A stretch of 64,000 bases of DNA from Fusobacteria bacterium ZRK30 (GTDB lineage Bacteria; Fusobacteriota; Fusobacteriia; Fusobacteriales; Fusobacteriaceae): contig CP102405.1 in assembly GCA_024628785.1 (NCBI GenBank), positions 2,170,001 to 2,234,000 on the forward strand, given 5' to 3'. Below, piece after piece: positions 35,388-45,786 of this stretch (the first letter of the stretch is position 1; each line of letters opens with the position of its first letter). The notes beneath the pieces are model-generated. The model did not search any database and was not told the DNA's origin. It was given only the letters and a program-made list of their open reading frames with translations. A program made the position numbers and the translations under genes.

Positions 35388-36084
35388 CTATAGTCCCCTC
35401 TATATCCTCGTTATTTACTATTTTTTCCGGATTACTTCTAAGTAACCTTCCCCTAGTTTCTCTACCTAATCTATCGTCTATCTCTGTCATTATATCTTCC
35501 AGTTCATAGTTCCTGTATTTTTTGTCATGAACATCACTGGCCAGAATATCTATAAGATCTAGTTCTATCCATCTGTATATCTCTTTTTTATTTCTCAGGG
35601 ATTTGAGATTTACCTGGATTACAACCCCCATTTTTTTTAATTCATATAAGGTTTTTACTTTTATAAATGGATATCTCTCTACATGAGCCAAAACCGGTTT
35701 ATATCCCAGACTTATGATCTTTTCCAATGATTTTTTTAATGCTATCTCTGTCATTCCCGGGATGGCTTCCACCAAAAGATAGTTAGTTCTATTCAGAGTT
35801 TTTACTTTTTTTTCTTTTAATGCCCGGAGGCCTTCCAAATCCAGAAAAAGTTCATTTCCCTCTAGAAGTTCTATCTCCACTTTATCTATCTCCAATTGAT
35901 CTCTTAACTTTTTTAAAACTCTGTCATAATTTTTATTTTCATATTTGCCTGCTCTATAGTGGGAGGTACAACATATCTTCCTATATCCTAATTTTTGAGC
36001 GGACAAGATCAACTCCAAAGATTCTTCTATATCTTTAGAGCCGTCATCTATCTTAGGTAAAATATGACAGTGAAGATCTATCAT
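35299..36084 (-). CDS. PHP-type protein-tyrosine phosphatase (CpsB/YwqE-like)
   Basis: A 261-residue metal-dependent phosphatase of the PHP superfamily. Metal ligands are visible in IDLHCHILPKIDDGS at the start, TSHY near 40, AHVERYP near 137 and ASDVHDKKYRN near 183. CpsB/YwqE enzymes remove phosphate from BY-kinases to control polysaccharide chain length. It follows the kinase gene with a 1-bp overlap. The last ~30 residues (EGTIDEKKIYDTGIDDDN onward) run through the tolC start and look unlike the family, as if the original stop had been lost. Confidence 0.9.
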   Translation of the reverse strand: MIDLHCHILPKIDDGSKDIEESLELILSAQKLGYRKICCTSHYRAGKYENKNYDRVLKKLRDQLEIDKVEIELLEGNELFLDLEGLRALKEKKVKTLNRTNYLLVEAIPGMTEIALKKSLEKIISLGYKPVLAHVERYPFIKVKTLYELKKMGVVIQVNLKSLRNKKEIYRWIELDLIDILASDVHDKKYRNYELEDIMTEIDDRLGRETRGRLLRSNPEKIVNNEDIEGTIDEKKIYDTGIDDDNFIKCFFKRIKFRRST

Positions 36085-36809
36085 TATTTTTCCCCTTTTA
36101 TATATTCCTCATAGTAACTATAATTATTGTTATAATATCCATAATTTCCATATGAATAACCTCTTTTATCTATTTTATTTACTACTGTTCCGTATATATT
36201 AGCCCTGGCTCTGTCCAGCATCTTCTTAGACTGGAGCAGTTCTTTTTTGGAAACCATATCATATCCGCAGACATACACTACTCCGTCAGAATATTCTGAA
36301 AGAATTACTGCATCTGTAGCTACTGTAAGGGGAGGTGTATCCAGCACTATAAGGTCATACTTTTCCCTAAGTCTCTTTAATAAACCTTTCATCTTATTTC
36401 CTAAAAATAACTCAGTTACATTCTGCCTGAGATGTTTAGAAGGGAGGATATCCAGATTTTCTTCTATATTTTTTAAGATTACATCCTCTACTTTTTTATC
36501 TCCCATAAGAACGCTTCCCATACCATGGTCTATCTCAATTCCAAAACTGCTGTGAGCCCGGGGTCTTCTTATATCACAATCTACCAACAGCACCTTTTCC
36601 CCACTTATAGCTACAGACATGGCATAGTTAGCAGCTATGGTACTCTTCCCTTCCTTCGGGATAGTACTTGTAAAGACAACTACCCTGTTTTCTTTTTCTT
36701 CCATAAAATGTATATTGGTCCTTAGAACCCTGAGAGATTCTGCCAGATGACTATCCTGGTCCCCTTTAAAAAAAATCTTTCTTTTACTTGATATATGCTT
36801 ATCTTCCAT
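36084..36809 (-). CDS. Bacterial tyrosine kinase of capsule/EPS control (CpsD-like)
   Basis: A 241-residue BY-kinase. Walker A STIPKEGKSTIAANYAMS near 49, Walker A' VLLVDCDIRRPR near 74, Walker B LIVLDTPP near 153, and a C-terminal tyrosine cluster (SYGNYGYYNNNYSYYEEY) that is autophosphorylated. Together with Wzz it sets exopolysaccharide chain length, and the PHP enzyme downstream reverses it. Gene boundaries touch on both sides, indicating tight coupling. Confidence 0.93.
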   Translation of the reverse strand: MEDKHISSKRKIFFKGDQDSHLAESLRVLRTNIHFMEEKENRVVVFTSTIPKEGKSTIAANYAMSVAISGEKVLLVDCDIRRPRAHSSFGIEIDHGMGSVLMGDKKVEDVILKNIEENLDILPSKHLRQNVTELFLGNKMKGLLKRLREKYDLIVLDTPPLTVATDAVILSEYSDGVVYVCGYDMVSKKELLQSKKMLDRARANIYGTVVNKIDKRGYSYGNYGYYNNNYSYYEEYIKGEK

Positions 36810-37549
36810 TATTTTTCTCCTGCCTTTTCAATATTAAAATCCGGTATATTAGCTAAAACTGAACACCCCATTATTTTTTCTATGTCTTCAGGTTTTCTTA
36901 ACTTACTATGTAAAAATTCCATCATAAAGGCTACGAAAACTCCAATCATAACTCCTAATACCATTGAAACTGCCAATATAAGAGTTCTTTTTTTAGGCAG
37001 AGCCTTATCGGGTATCGATGCTTTTTCAACAATCTTTAGATTTTCAAAGCTCATTACTTTTTTTATCTTTAAAATAAATTCTCCCGCTACCTCATTGGTT
37101 AAAAGGGCAGCTCTTTGGGCATTTTTATCTGTATAACTCAGCTTAATAAACTCCGTATCATTTACGGAAGTCACTTTCAATAATTTGGCTATCTCATCTG
37201 GTTCCATATCCAGGTCTAATTTCCTAATTACATTTTTCATAATACTCTTACTCTTGGCTATCTCTGTATAAGATGATACTAATTTCTGATTTTTAGAGAT
37301 CTCCGCATTATCTAAGTTGTTTATCGAATAGATCTGTCCGCTGGATACCATAAGAGTGGCTTCAGCCTGATATATATCCGGTCTTGTCATGGCAAAAATA
37401 GTCCCCAATACAATTACCGGCAATGCACTCATCACAATAAGTTTCCAGCTTCTGATAAGGATGAAAACCAGATCCATCAGCTCTATTTCATCATCATCTT
37501 CTTCTTCCCATTCATACCTCAAATCTTCCTCTCTTTTTTTTCTCTTCAC
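36809..37549 (-). CDS. Wzz/CapA-type chain-length determinant and kinase activator
   Basis: A 246-residue inner-membrane protein: acidic N-terminus, first membrane helix about 34-53, periplasmic region to about 185, second helix about 190-212, then a cytoplasmic tail that contacts the kinase. It is the CpsC/YwqC-like activator of the BY-kinase encoded next. No glycosyltransferase, flippase or polymerase gene is in the window, so the polysaccharide genes themselves are elsewhere. Confidence 0.9.
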   Translation of the reverse strand: MKRKKREEDLRYEWEEEDDDEIELMDLVFILIRSWKLIVMSALPVIVLGTIFAMTRPDIYQAEATLMVSSGQIYSINNLDNAEISKNQKLVSSYTEIAKSKSIMKNVIRKLDLDMEPDEIAKLLKVTSVNDTEFIKLSYTDKNAQRAALLTNEVAGEFILKIKKVMSFENLKIVEKASIPDKALPKKRTLILAVSMVLGVMIGVFVAFMMEFLHSKLRKPEDIEKIMGCSVLANIPDFNIEKAGEK

Positions 37550-37736
37550 TCTCTTTCCTCCTATTTTTTTCTCTTCTTCCTTTATTTAAAATTTTTTATA
37601 TTTCAACGATTATTCTACCACAAATAATAGATTTTTTTAATTTTTTCACTAAAAAAATTAAAAAACAACATCGAAAGTCTTAAAAAGAACTAAAAAAAGG
37701 AAGCGTTTTTGCCACCTCCTAAATATCTTCAACATC

Positions 37737-38428
37737 TTATTTTTTAATGTAATTATTATAATATTTATATTCATCATATCCATATTCGTTTACATAGGTT
37801 TTTTCATCTATCTTATTTATTACTACCCCGTATATTTTAGCTCCTGCCCGCTGAAGAATTTTTTTTGTACGAAGCATTTTTTCTTTTTTCACCATATTAT
37901 ACCCACATACATAGACAATTCCGTCTGCATATTCTGACAGTATCGCCGCATCGGTAGCTATAGTAAGGGGAGGTGTATCCAATACTACCAGATCATATCT
38001 CTTTCTCAGCTCTTCCAATAACTCCTTAATCCTATACCCTAAAAATAATTCAGTTATGTCTCCCTTTAGGTGCTTTGAGGGCAAAATATCCAAATTCTCT
38101 TCAAACCCTTTTATAACCACCTCATCTATTTTTTTCTTTCCTAAAAGAACACTCTCTATCCCATGAGTTATCTCCATTTTTAATCCGCTAAAAGGTCTAA
38201 ACCTTCTTATATCGCAGTTTACCAAAATAACCTTTTTACCTGTCACGGCTTCTGACATTGCATAATTAGAAGATATAGTAGTCTTCCCTTCATTGGGTAT
38301 AGTACTTGTAAAGATGATTATTTTATTTTCTTTTTTTCTAAAAAATGCATATTACTTCTGAGAATCCTGAATGATTCCAACAGATAATTATCTGAATCTT
38401 TTTTAAAAAAAATATTTAATTTTGGCAT
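37737..38428 (-). CDS. Second BY-kinase, readable only with a -1 frameshift
   Basis: The first 33 codons (from ATG at 38428, RBS AAAGGGGG) give MPKLNIFFKK through RSNMHFLEKK, then the zero frame stops at 38318. The -1 frame from 38330 continues KENKIIIFTSTIPNEGKTT and runs to 37737 for a 230-residue total, matching the 241-residue paralogue at 36084-36809 throughout. The break is exactly at A-AAA-AAG. Walker A is PNEGKTT, Walker A' reads LVNCDIRR (Asn where the paralogue has Asp), and a C-terminal Tyr cluster (EYGYDEYKYYNNY) is kept. It is either programmed frameshifting or a young pseudogene. It lies 85 bp behind the c-di-GMP riboswitch. Confidence 0.78.
38330..38336 (-). other. A-AAA-AAG slippery heptamer
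   Basis: On the minus strand the codons GAA AAA AAG place A-AAA-AAG in the classic -1 slippage register, the same heptamer as in dnaX. Slipping back one base joins the kinase halves exactly. No strong downstream pseudoknot or upstream Shine-Dalgarno stimulator was recognised. Confidence 0.7.
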
Positions 38429-38512
38429 TATTCCCCCTTTCTAAATTTAACTAAGTTTTTTATTACTTCTTCTAAAAAAATTTAGTTCTAGCTATAAACT
38501 CTCTCAATAATT

Positions 38513-38550
38513 TTTTCAAAAAAAAGTGCAGACCAAAAAAGATCTGCAAC
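38513..38550 (-). terminator. Riboswitch expression-platform terminator
   Basis: On the minus strand TGCAGATC-TTTTTT-GGTCTGCA (8 bp, one G-T) is followed by C and eight Ts. Its 5' arm shares TGC with the 3' strand of the aptamer's closing stem. Confidence 0.85.
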
Positions 38551-38609
38551 TGGCTGCCATTTTAAAGGCCCTATAGCTTTGCGTCATAGGATTTCCCCTA
38601 TTTTGCCTA
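38541..38609 (-). promoter_or_regulatory. Cyclic di-GMP-I (GEMM-I) riboswitch
   Basis: Minus-strand sequence shows the GEMM-I hallmarks in order: GGCAAAA, hairpin ATAGG-GGAAAT-CCTAT with a GAAA tetraloop, GACGCAAAGCTA, a receptor-like GGGCCTTT/AAAATGG helix, and GGCAGCCAGTTGC closing the fold. It sits between the MORN-like gene and the BY-kinase operon and is followed by a terminator. Since the closing stem (GCAA/TTGC) overlaps the terminator arm, ligand binding should favour read-through (an ON switch); this is inferred. Confidence 0.92.
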
Positions 38610-38618
38610 TATTATATA

Positions 38619-39080
38619 TTAATTTATACGTCGTCCATTTTTATAGTTGAGTATCCCCAATATTTTCCCGTCTGGAGAATAAGTGATCCACTCTCCATCT
38701 AATTTCTGATCTCTATAATTTATCCTTTCGCTTATTTCTCCATTATGAAAATAAATAATTGTTTCTCCTTTTTCCCCCTTATAATTCCCCCTGGCCCACT
38801 TTTTCCCGTCAGTATAGTAGATAATAGAAAATTTATCCAGCCGGCCATTTTTATAACAATGGATCCATTCTCTGGTATGCTCCCTACCCTTACAATCAAT
38901 ATTTTTATCCATTAGACTCAGTTTATCAAAATCTCTTACTGTCCCTGTAAATGGTCTATCTTCATCAATTACATAAGTTATTCCATTTTTTTCCGTTGTT
39001 TTTTCTATCGGCACCGATCTCTCTCGGGTATAGATAAGATTAACTAATAGTAAAAACATTATCAATATTATTTTTTTCAT
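38619..39080 (-). CDS. Exported MORN/YwqK-like repeat protein
   Basis: A 153-residue exported protein with a signal-like N-terminus (1-18). The body shows MORN-like strands of the type YKNGRLDKFSIIYYTDGKKW, YFHNGEISERINYRDQ and YSPDGKILGILNYKNGRR, as in proteins annotated as YwqK-family antitoxins. The annotation 'antitoxin' is not supported by anything nearby: no toxin gene is seen. It ends just before the c-di-GMP riboswitch. Confidence 0.72.
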   Translation of the reverse strand: MKKIILIMFLLLVNLIYTRERSVPIEKTTEKNGITYVIDEDRPFTGTVRDFDKLSLMDKNIDCKGREHTREWIHCYKNGRLDKFSIIYYTDGKKWARGNYKGEKGETIIYFHNGEISERINYRDQKLDGEWITYSPDGKILGILNYKNGRRIN

Positions 39081-39256
39081 TCTTGCCTCCTACAACACCT
39101 TTATTTTTACTTACTTTAGCGTATTTTTTCAAAATAAAAACAAAAAACAAGATAACCATACATACTCTTAAATATAATTTTAACATACTTTTGTTTTTCT
39201 TTTAAGCATTTTTTAAGAAGTTCGTATTTATCTCGTTTAATCGCTGTAGTAAAAAC

Positions 39257-39410
39257 TAAAAAAGCAACGTGACGTTGCATCCAGACAGGCGCAATCTAAG
39301 ATTTATAATATTTTATTTATTTCATAAATTTTATCGTAAAATTCTATGTTTACAGAATAAATTACTCGTATTTTTGCACAGCCTTGCAAGTATAATTTCC
39401 TAGATTATAA
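39257..39410 (-). repeat. Copy B of the ~150-nt element ending in a GCAACG hairpin
   Basis: Partner of 9905-10055. Minus strand starts right after the purA terminator with ATAATCTAGGAAATTATAC, keeps TCTGTAAACATAGAATTTTA, and ends GGATGCAACGTCACGTTGC followed by six Ts. The two copies share the terminator exactly while internal stems vary on both arms. It occupies most of the 39081-39445 gap. Confidence 0.65.
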
Positions 39411-39435
39411 AAAAAGAAGGCAGCTTTCGCTGCCT
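39408..39435 (-). terminator. Terminator after purA
   Basis: Stem AGGCAGC/GCTGCCT with loop TTTC, followed on the minus strand by TTCTTTTTTT. Confidence 0.85.
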
Positions 39436-39445
39436 CCTAAATAAA

Positions 39446-40780
<1,335 letters not shown>

Positions 40781-40865
40781 CTAAAAATCCCTGACTTTCA
40801 CAGAATAAAATATTATTTAATTATTTAGTGTTACTTATTTTTCTACCAACTTTAAAAGTTTTTTT

Positions 40866-40894
40866 GTCACGAATTACACAAATTTTCACGAATT
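40866..40894. repeat. Solo CAC-type repeat arm
   Basis: GTCACGAATTACACAAAT continues as TTTCACGAATT, so the CACGAATT unit appears three times in 29 bp at 8-11 bp spacing. It lies in the 40727-41266 gap, where 40950-41090 also holds repeat-like DNA (AGTTCCGCAGTGAAGCGAGG) and a doubtful small frame; nothing else is supported. Confidence 0.6.
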
Positions 40895-41266
40895 TCTCTT
40901 TTGAATTAAAAATCTTTTTCTAGATGTTATTCTACTTCTCAGTAAATTCTCTACTTAGTCGTACAACAGAATAAGTTCCGCAGTGAAGCGAGGACTGTAG
41001 CTGTAAAAAGACGTACATTACCTTTGACTTACTCATATAACATCAAATGGTTATTGCTTCAGTTTCTTTTACGAAAAGAAACCATAATGAAAAAGTATAA
41101 AAATCTTATTATTTTCTTTTTTCTATTTCTTTTTCTGCATTTTTATTTTTTTCTAATGTTATTAGAGGAAAATAAAATATTCGCATATCTGAAAGAACTC
41201 GTATCAAGGACGAAATCCTTGGAACTTTCTTTTATTAATCCACTTAAAAATTAATTTTTTAAATTA

Positions 41267-41983
41267 TTATTTTTTACCTAATTTCTTTATCTCTATATAG
41301 TTGATATTCTTTTGATGTTTATATGTGAATAGACTTTCGAATTCAGTCATAATATTTTCATCTGCCAACGGACTATTATGCAGGTCAGCAGTATGATATA
41401 CCACTTCATACCCTTCTACTTCCGGCATAAACTCCAATACATCTGCATAATATTTATCGTGGTCAGTTTTAAAGAATAACCTTCCATCTTTTGCTAATAT
41501 CTGGTCCAATAATGCAAATAACTTTGGCTGAAGGATTCTGTTCTTTTCCCTTCCTTCCCATGGATCTGGGAAGTTAATGTATAACCCTGCCATCTCTTCG
41601 TGACCTATAAAGTTAGTTATCTCTTCTCCACGTCTTTTTATAAACAATAAGTTATCTAACCCTAATTTTTCAGATCTTCTAGCTGAAAGGACCAGCCTTT
41701 TAAATCTTATCTCCAAAGCCATATGGTTTCTCTCTGGATATCTTACACACATATCATTGGCAAACATTCCGCTTCCAGAACCGATCTCTAAATAAATAGG
41801 ATGTTCATTTTTAAAAAATTCATTCCACTTACCTTTATAAGAATCCATAATTTCCTTATCATACATTATATGGTTTGGATGCTCTGCTAGCTTTACCATA
41901 TATGGATTATAATGTTTTCTCTCGTAGTTGAAAAAGTGTTTCCACATATCTCCTACATTATTATCATTTTTTATATTTGACAT
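41267..41983 (-). CDS. trmB: tRNA (guanine-N7)-methyltransferase
   Basis: A 238-residue SAM-dependent methylase that makes m7G46 in tRNA. SAM-binding EIGSGSGMFANDM near 64, ALEIRFKRLVLSARRSEKLG near 88, and catalytic-site GLYINFPDPWEGREKNRILQ near 133 are diagnostic. Length and motifs are normal. It is isolated by repeat-containing spacers on both sides. Confidence 0.95.
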   Translation of the reverse strand: MSNIKNDNNVGDMWKHFFNYERKHYNPYMVKLAEHPNHIMYDKEIMDSYKGKWNEFFKNEHPIYLEIGSGSGMFANDMCVRYPERNHMALEIRFKRLVLSARRSEKLGLDNLLFIKRRGEEITNFIGHEEMAGLYINFPDPWEGREKNRILQPKLFALLDQILAKDGRLFFKTDHDKYYADVLEFMPEVEGYEVVYHTADLHNSPLADENIMTEFESLFTYKHQKNINYIEIKKLGKK

Positions 41984-42265
41984 CTTGCCTCCATTTTTAT
42001 CAACAATTCTTTGATTATCTCTATGTTATATATATGTTTTTTTACTTATTTTTTAGTATTTTTGTTCCTGTCATTTTCAGTACATTTCAGTATACTAAAA
42101 TTTCCATATTCTGTCAATATCACTCTTTAAAACTAAGATAAAAATAATTTTCCCCACAGATATCTCTAATGAATAAAATCCTTTAAAAATAGATTTTTCT
42201 CTTTTGACACCAATCTACACAAATTAAATACCTTTATAGCCACAGATAGGTGTTATTTATTTTTT

Positions 42266-42382
42266 GACACAGATTACACAAATCTAAAATCTAATCTACA
42301 AAGACTCAGAGTTCAGAAAGTTTCTTAGAGGTAAATCTTTTTTTCTTGCTTAAAATCTGTATCTCTCTGTGTAATCTGTAAC
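42266..42382. repeat. CAC-type fold-back repeat, ACAGATTACAC variant
   Basis: Left end GACACAGATTACACAAAT and right end CTCTGTGTAATCTGTAAC are inverted. The two arms share the variant ACAGATTACAC, whereas other copies share CGAATTACAC, so arms of one copy match each other best. It lies in the 41984-42422 gap, which has no gene. Confidence 0.65.
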
Positions 42383-42422
42383 TTAAAAAATTCTTTCCTT
42401 TGTTAATCATATATTTTTAATT

Positions 42423-43727
42423 CTATTTTTCCATGATTTTTTCAAAGGTCAAATCCACAACATGGCTGTTCTCCTCAAAAAATTTATCTATCCTGTTTTC
42501 AATTTCAGCTTTAAAACCTCTTTTATCAGAATCTCTCAGTGTTTTATTTTCCACTTCATAGTTCTTGACTGCCTGGTATAGTTCCTCTACCCCGTTTACC
42601 TGGGCACCAATCTGTCTAGCCACTACTTCCCTTGCAATACTCCTCACATTTTGGACAAAAGGTCCGAAAATTGGCGGTTTCCTGTAAAACAACGGTTCTA
42701 GAAGGCTGTGTCCTCCTATATCTACCATGGTTCCTCCTACATATGCTATATCTGCAATGGCATATAGTTTACGCAGTTCCCCTATCTTATCTACAATTAT
42801 TATCTCTGTATCTCTTTTAGATAATTCTTGAATTCTCTCTACATCTTCACTACCTTCTTTATTATAAATATCCGTCCATCTCTGATAGTTATACTTTTTC
42901 AGCAGTCTTTGGCATATATCTTCTGTTCTCTCTATATGCCTGGGTACCAAGATCAAAAGATAGTCATCTAGTTTATCAAAAACTTCCAATAAATATTCTT
43001 CTTCATTATCCCTTGTACTACCTGCTACCAATATTTTTTTACCCTTTTCATTTATTTTTTCCCTTAAATCATCCAATTCTTTTTCCCCATATTCTGGAAG
43101 TTCAATATTAAATTTCAGATTTCCATAGTTATAAACTTTAGTCTCAGGAGCCCCCAGAGATATTATTCTCTCTTTGTCCCGTTCAGTCTGCATGATAAAT
43201 GTGTCTATCTTACAAAATATACCTCTCAATAAAGATTTTATTTTCGTATATGAGCCTATACTTCTGTCTGATATCCTTCCATTTATCAAAACTACCTCTG
43301 ATTTTTTAGAGCATAAGAGGATTAAATTTGGCCATATTTCCGTCTCTATGATCACTAATTTTTTTAAAACTATCCTCTTTAAAATTTTCTTTATGCAAAA
43401 ATAATCATCTAAAGGAAAAAATAAAAGATCTACCCTGGTTTCATCTGCATATTTTTTTCTAGCTGTTTCCATTCCGGTATCAGTCATCATAGTTAAAATG
43501 ATTTTTTCCTGTGTTTCATCTATAAATTTATTTATTATAGGTTCCGCTAAGTTCACCTCTCCTACAGATGCACAATGGATCCATATAGTATCTTTTTTCT
43601 CCCCTATATCTATCTTTTGAAATATTCTTTTTTTTACAAATTTTCTCAACTTATTAGAAAATATCATTCCTATCCCTAAAGGAAGATATAGTATTGTTCG
43701 TATCAAATTATATAAAATTATCCTCAT
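42423..43727 (-). CDS. waaA: Kdo (lipid A) transferase
   Basis: A 434-residue GT-B glycosyltransferase (KdtA/WaaA) adding Kdo to lipid IVA at the inner membrane. N-terminal membrane anchor; IWIHCASVGEVNLAEPIINK near 48; LINGRISDRS near 150; C-terminal CMP-Kdo site with YVGGTMVDIGGHSLLEPLFY near 330 and KPPIFGPFVQN. It shows that the organism makes an LPS-type outer membrane. Neighbour downstream is trmB beyond repeat DNA. Confidence 0.95.
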   Translation of the reverse strand: MRIILYNLIRTILYLPLGIGMIFSNKLRKFVKKRIFQKIDIGEKKDTIWIHCASVGEVNLAEPIINKFIDETQEKIILTMMTDTGMETARKKYADETRVDLLFFPLDDYFCIKKILKRIVLKKLVIIETEIWPNLILLCSKKSEVVLINGRISDRSIGSYTKIKSLLRGIFCKIDTFIMQTERDKERIISLGAPETKVYNYGNLKFNIELPEYGEKELDDLREKINEKGKKILVAGSTRDNEEEYLLEVFDKLDDYLLILVPRHIERTEDICQRLLKKYNYQRWTDIYNKEGSEDVERIQELSKRDTEIIIVDKIGELRKLYAIADIAYVGGTMVDIGGHSLLEPLFYRKPPIFGPFVQNVRSIAREVVARQIGAQVNGVEELYQAVKNYEVENKTLRDSDKRGFKAEIENRIDKFFEENSHVVDLTFEKIMEK

Positions 43728-43797
43728 CCCCTATATATGCTGCACTAAATAATAAGTAAGGGCAATCCGTGAATCACCCTTTCATAAATTCATTTTT

Positions 43798-44685
43798 TTA
43801 TAATTTCTCGATTTTTATTTGTTTTTTCTCTTTCCCCTTTACACTTACTAAAACTATCCCTATAAATATTAGACTTCCTCCCCCTACTATAGCAGCACTA
43901 AAGGGTTCTCCTAAAAATAAGATTCCGCATATAGCAGCTACAAATATTCTACTAGAAGATATCAAACTACCCTCCAATGCTTTCACATATTTAAATCCAT
44001 TGGTTACAGTATATTGTCCTAAATATGAAAATACTCCCATTCCCAATAAAAGCATCCCTTCTCTAGAAGTCGGTATCTTAAATTGATGTCCAAATGGAAT
44101 CAAAGTCATAACCATTCCTATACTCATAAGGTAAAATAAAATTGTACTAGAACTATCTGTTATCCGAGCTTTTCTTAGGGCTATTATCCCAATTGCTGCT
44201 ACAAATCCCATAAATAATCCCAATCCATCTACCCAGCTGACAACTCCTAGAGCCAATCCAGATATTAGGAATATTCCTACAAAAGCTATAGCTACTCCTA
44301 TAATATTTTTTACTGTCCACCTTTCATCCGCAAGTAAAAGAGGCCCAAATATCGTGACAAATATCGGGTATGTCAAATTATATATATTTGCCTTGGTTGT
44401 AGTGGAATATTCTATCACCATAAAAAATAATAATATTGCTAAGGCTGTAAAAAAACCTCTTCCCAGTACCGCTTTTTTATTTACCATTTTAATTTTATAC
44501 CCTGTTTTCATAAGACCTATATTTACCATTATAAATCCGATTAAAAATCTAAAAAACGTTACCTCTGTGCTGGGTATCCTACCATCCTTTGTTATCAACT
44601 TTACAAATAAAGTCATTATATAAAAAAACATTGTAGAAGCAAACACCATGGTATAACCCTTTACACTACTCTCTCTCTTTTTCAT
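43798..44685 (-). CDS. EamA/DMT superfamily transporter
   Basis: A 295-residue protein with ten hydrophobic segments arranged as two EamA repeats (first about 15-140, second about 150-280; LEGSLISSSRIFVAAICGIL in the second). DMT transporters move small metabolites, often amino acids or nucleobase-type compounds; substrate is unknown. It lies 30 bp after the YibQ-like gene, perhaps co-transcribed. Confidence 0.88.
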   Translation of the reverse strand: MKKRESSVKGYTMVFASTMFFYIMTLFVKLITKDGRIPSTEVTFFRFLIGFIMVNIGLMKTGYKIKMVNKKAVLGRGFFTALAILLFFMVIEYSTTTKANIYNLTYPIFVTIFGPLLLADERWTVKNIIGVAIAFVGIFLISGLALGVVSWVDGLGLFMGFVAAIGIIALRKARITDSSSTILFYLMSIGMVMTLIPFGHQFKIPTSREGMLLLGMGVFSYLGQYTVTNGFKYVKALEGSLISSSRIFVAAICGILFLGEPFSAAIVGGGSLIFIGIVLVSVKGKEKKQIKIEKL

Positions 44686-44715
44686 TTCTCCTCCAAATTC
44701 CTTTCGTTACCTTTT

Positions 44716-45732
44716 TTATTCTAATACTTCACTGATCGGTACTAATTCTACTCCTTCATCTTCTATATAATCCAACATCTCATATATAGCTTCTGCTGTT
44801 TCCTTTCTGTAGTGTCCAATCACTAAGACTTTTTTCCTTTCCTTGGCTAATCCTACAGATACTTTTATAGCTTCCATAATATCTTCCTTCTTGTGGGAAT
44901 TATCTATAAAATAGGATGTATAGTAGGTCGGTATATCCAATTCCTTAGCTATCTTATATCCCTCTTTCTTACTGTTGGTATTAGAGTCTATAAAAAACAT
45001 CTCTTTCTTCTTTACATAGGATAGAAGCTCCCTCATCTTTTCCGGGTCATTTGTAAACCTGGATCCCATATGATTATTAAACCCCTTCACCGCTCCTAGA
45101 TTCTCTATTGCACCATCAAATTTATCATAGATCTCTTTTTCAGTCATAGATGGTTTTATAAGTCCCTGGGTCCTCCTATTCAGAATATCGTTAGACCCTT
45201 CCATAGGCATATGCAGGATAACTTCAAATCCTACATCCTTTAATATCTTGGTTGCCTGACTAGTCTTAGGTAGATATGGTATAGTTGCAAAGCTCAAGTC
45301 CCTGTCTATTTTTTTAAAATAAGCTGTAGTCTTTGTATTCATTCCTACATCATCTATTAATATGGCTAATTGAGGAGGTGTAAAATAATTTATCTCCAAG
45401 ATTAATTTTTCCTCACCCTTGGAATCATTATAAACTATCTCTTTTTGATCCCCTTTTGAAACTTCCTTCATCTGTAAGGCAGCATTCTCTAAGTCTAAGT
45501 TCTCTCCTTTTTTCAGATCAAATATATACTTAATTCCATCTTCCTCAACAGGTCTCCCGCTTACAACCGCATAATCATTTACTTCCTTTATTATTTTTTC
45601 CACAGCCATATCTTCCTGTAACTTTATTTGCCTTTCATATTTATTCCCGCTATGCCACTTAAACAATACAGCTATTATCAGGATAGATATTACTCCTATT
45701 CCATATACAATCTTTTTATTTATCCCACTCAC
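44716..45732 (-). CDS. Divergent polysaccharide deacetylase family protein (YibQ-like)
   Basis: A 338-residue exported or anchored protein: membrane segment (about 7-24) and a NodB-related domain (about 130-335) with LAILIDDVGMNTKT, VILHMPMEGSND, NHMGSRFTND and MFFIDSNTNSKKEG. The 'divergent deacetylase' group acts on envelope polysaccharide by prediction; it is commonly linked to cell-envelope maintenance. His/Asp metal-site positions appear present (D-D, H-M, N-H-x-G-S). The gene starts after a repeat-filled spacer. Confidence 0.88.
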   Translation of the reverse strand: MSGINKKIVYGIGVISILIIAVLFKWHSGNKYERQIKLQEDMAVEKIIKEVNDYAVVSGRPVEEDGIKYIFDLKKGENLDLENAALQMKEVSKGDQKEIVYNDSKGEEKLILEINYFTPPQLAILIDDVGMNTKTTAYFKKIDRDLSFATIPYLPKTSQATKILKDVGFEVILHMPMEGSNDILNRRTQGLIKPSMTEKEIYDKFDGAIENLGAVKGFNNHMGSRFTNDPEKMRELLSYVKKKEMFFIDSNTNSKKEGYKIAKELDIPTYYTSYFIDNSHKKEDIMEAIKVSVGLAKERKKVLVIGHYRKETAEAIYEMLDYIEDEGVELVPISEVLE

Positions 45733-45786
45733 CCCTTACGGTTTCTAACCACATTTATAATTTAAATTTTTTTCAAAACTTTTTTT

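Noticed and set aside
38619-39080. MORN-like protein as the antitoxin of a toxin-antitoxin pair
   Set aside because: The family is often labelled YwqK antitoxin, but no toxin candidate is adjacent and the protein has an export signal.
41042-41254. A 76-codon plus-strand frame, rich in Phe and Leu, between purA and trmB
   Set aside because: It lies in repeat-like DNA, has a poor ribosome-binding site and an extreme low-complexity composition (FFFLFLFLHFYFF). It is not reported as a gene.
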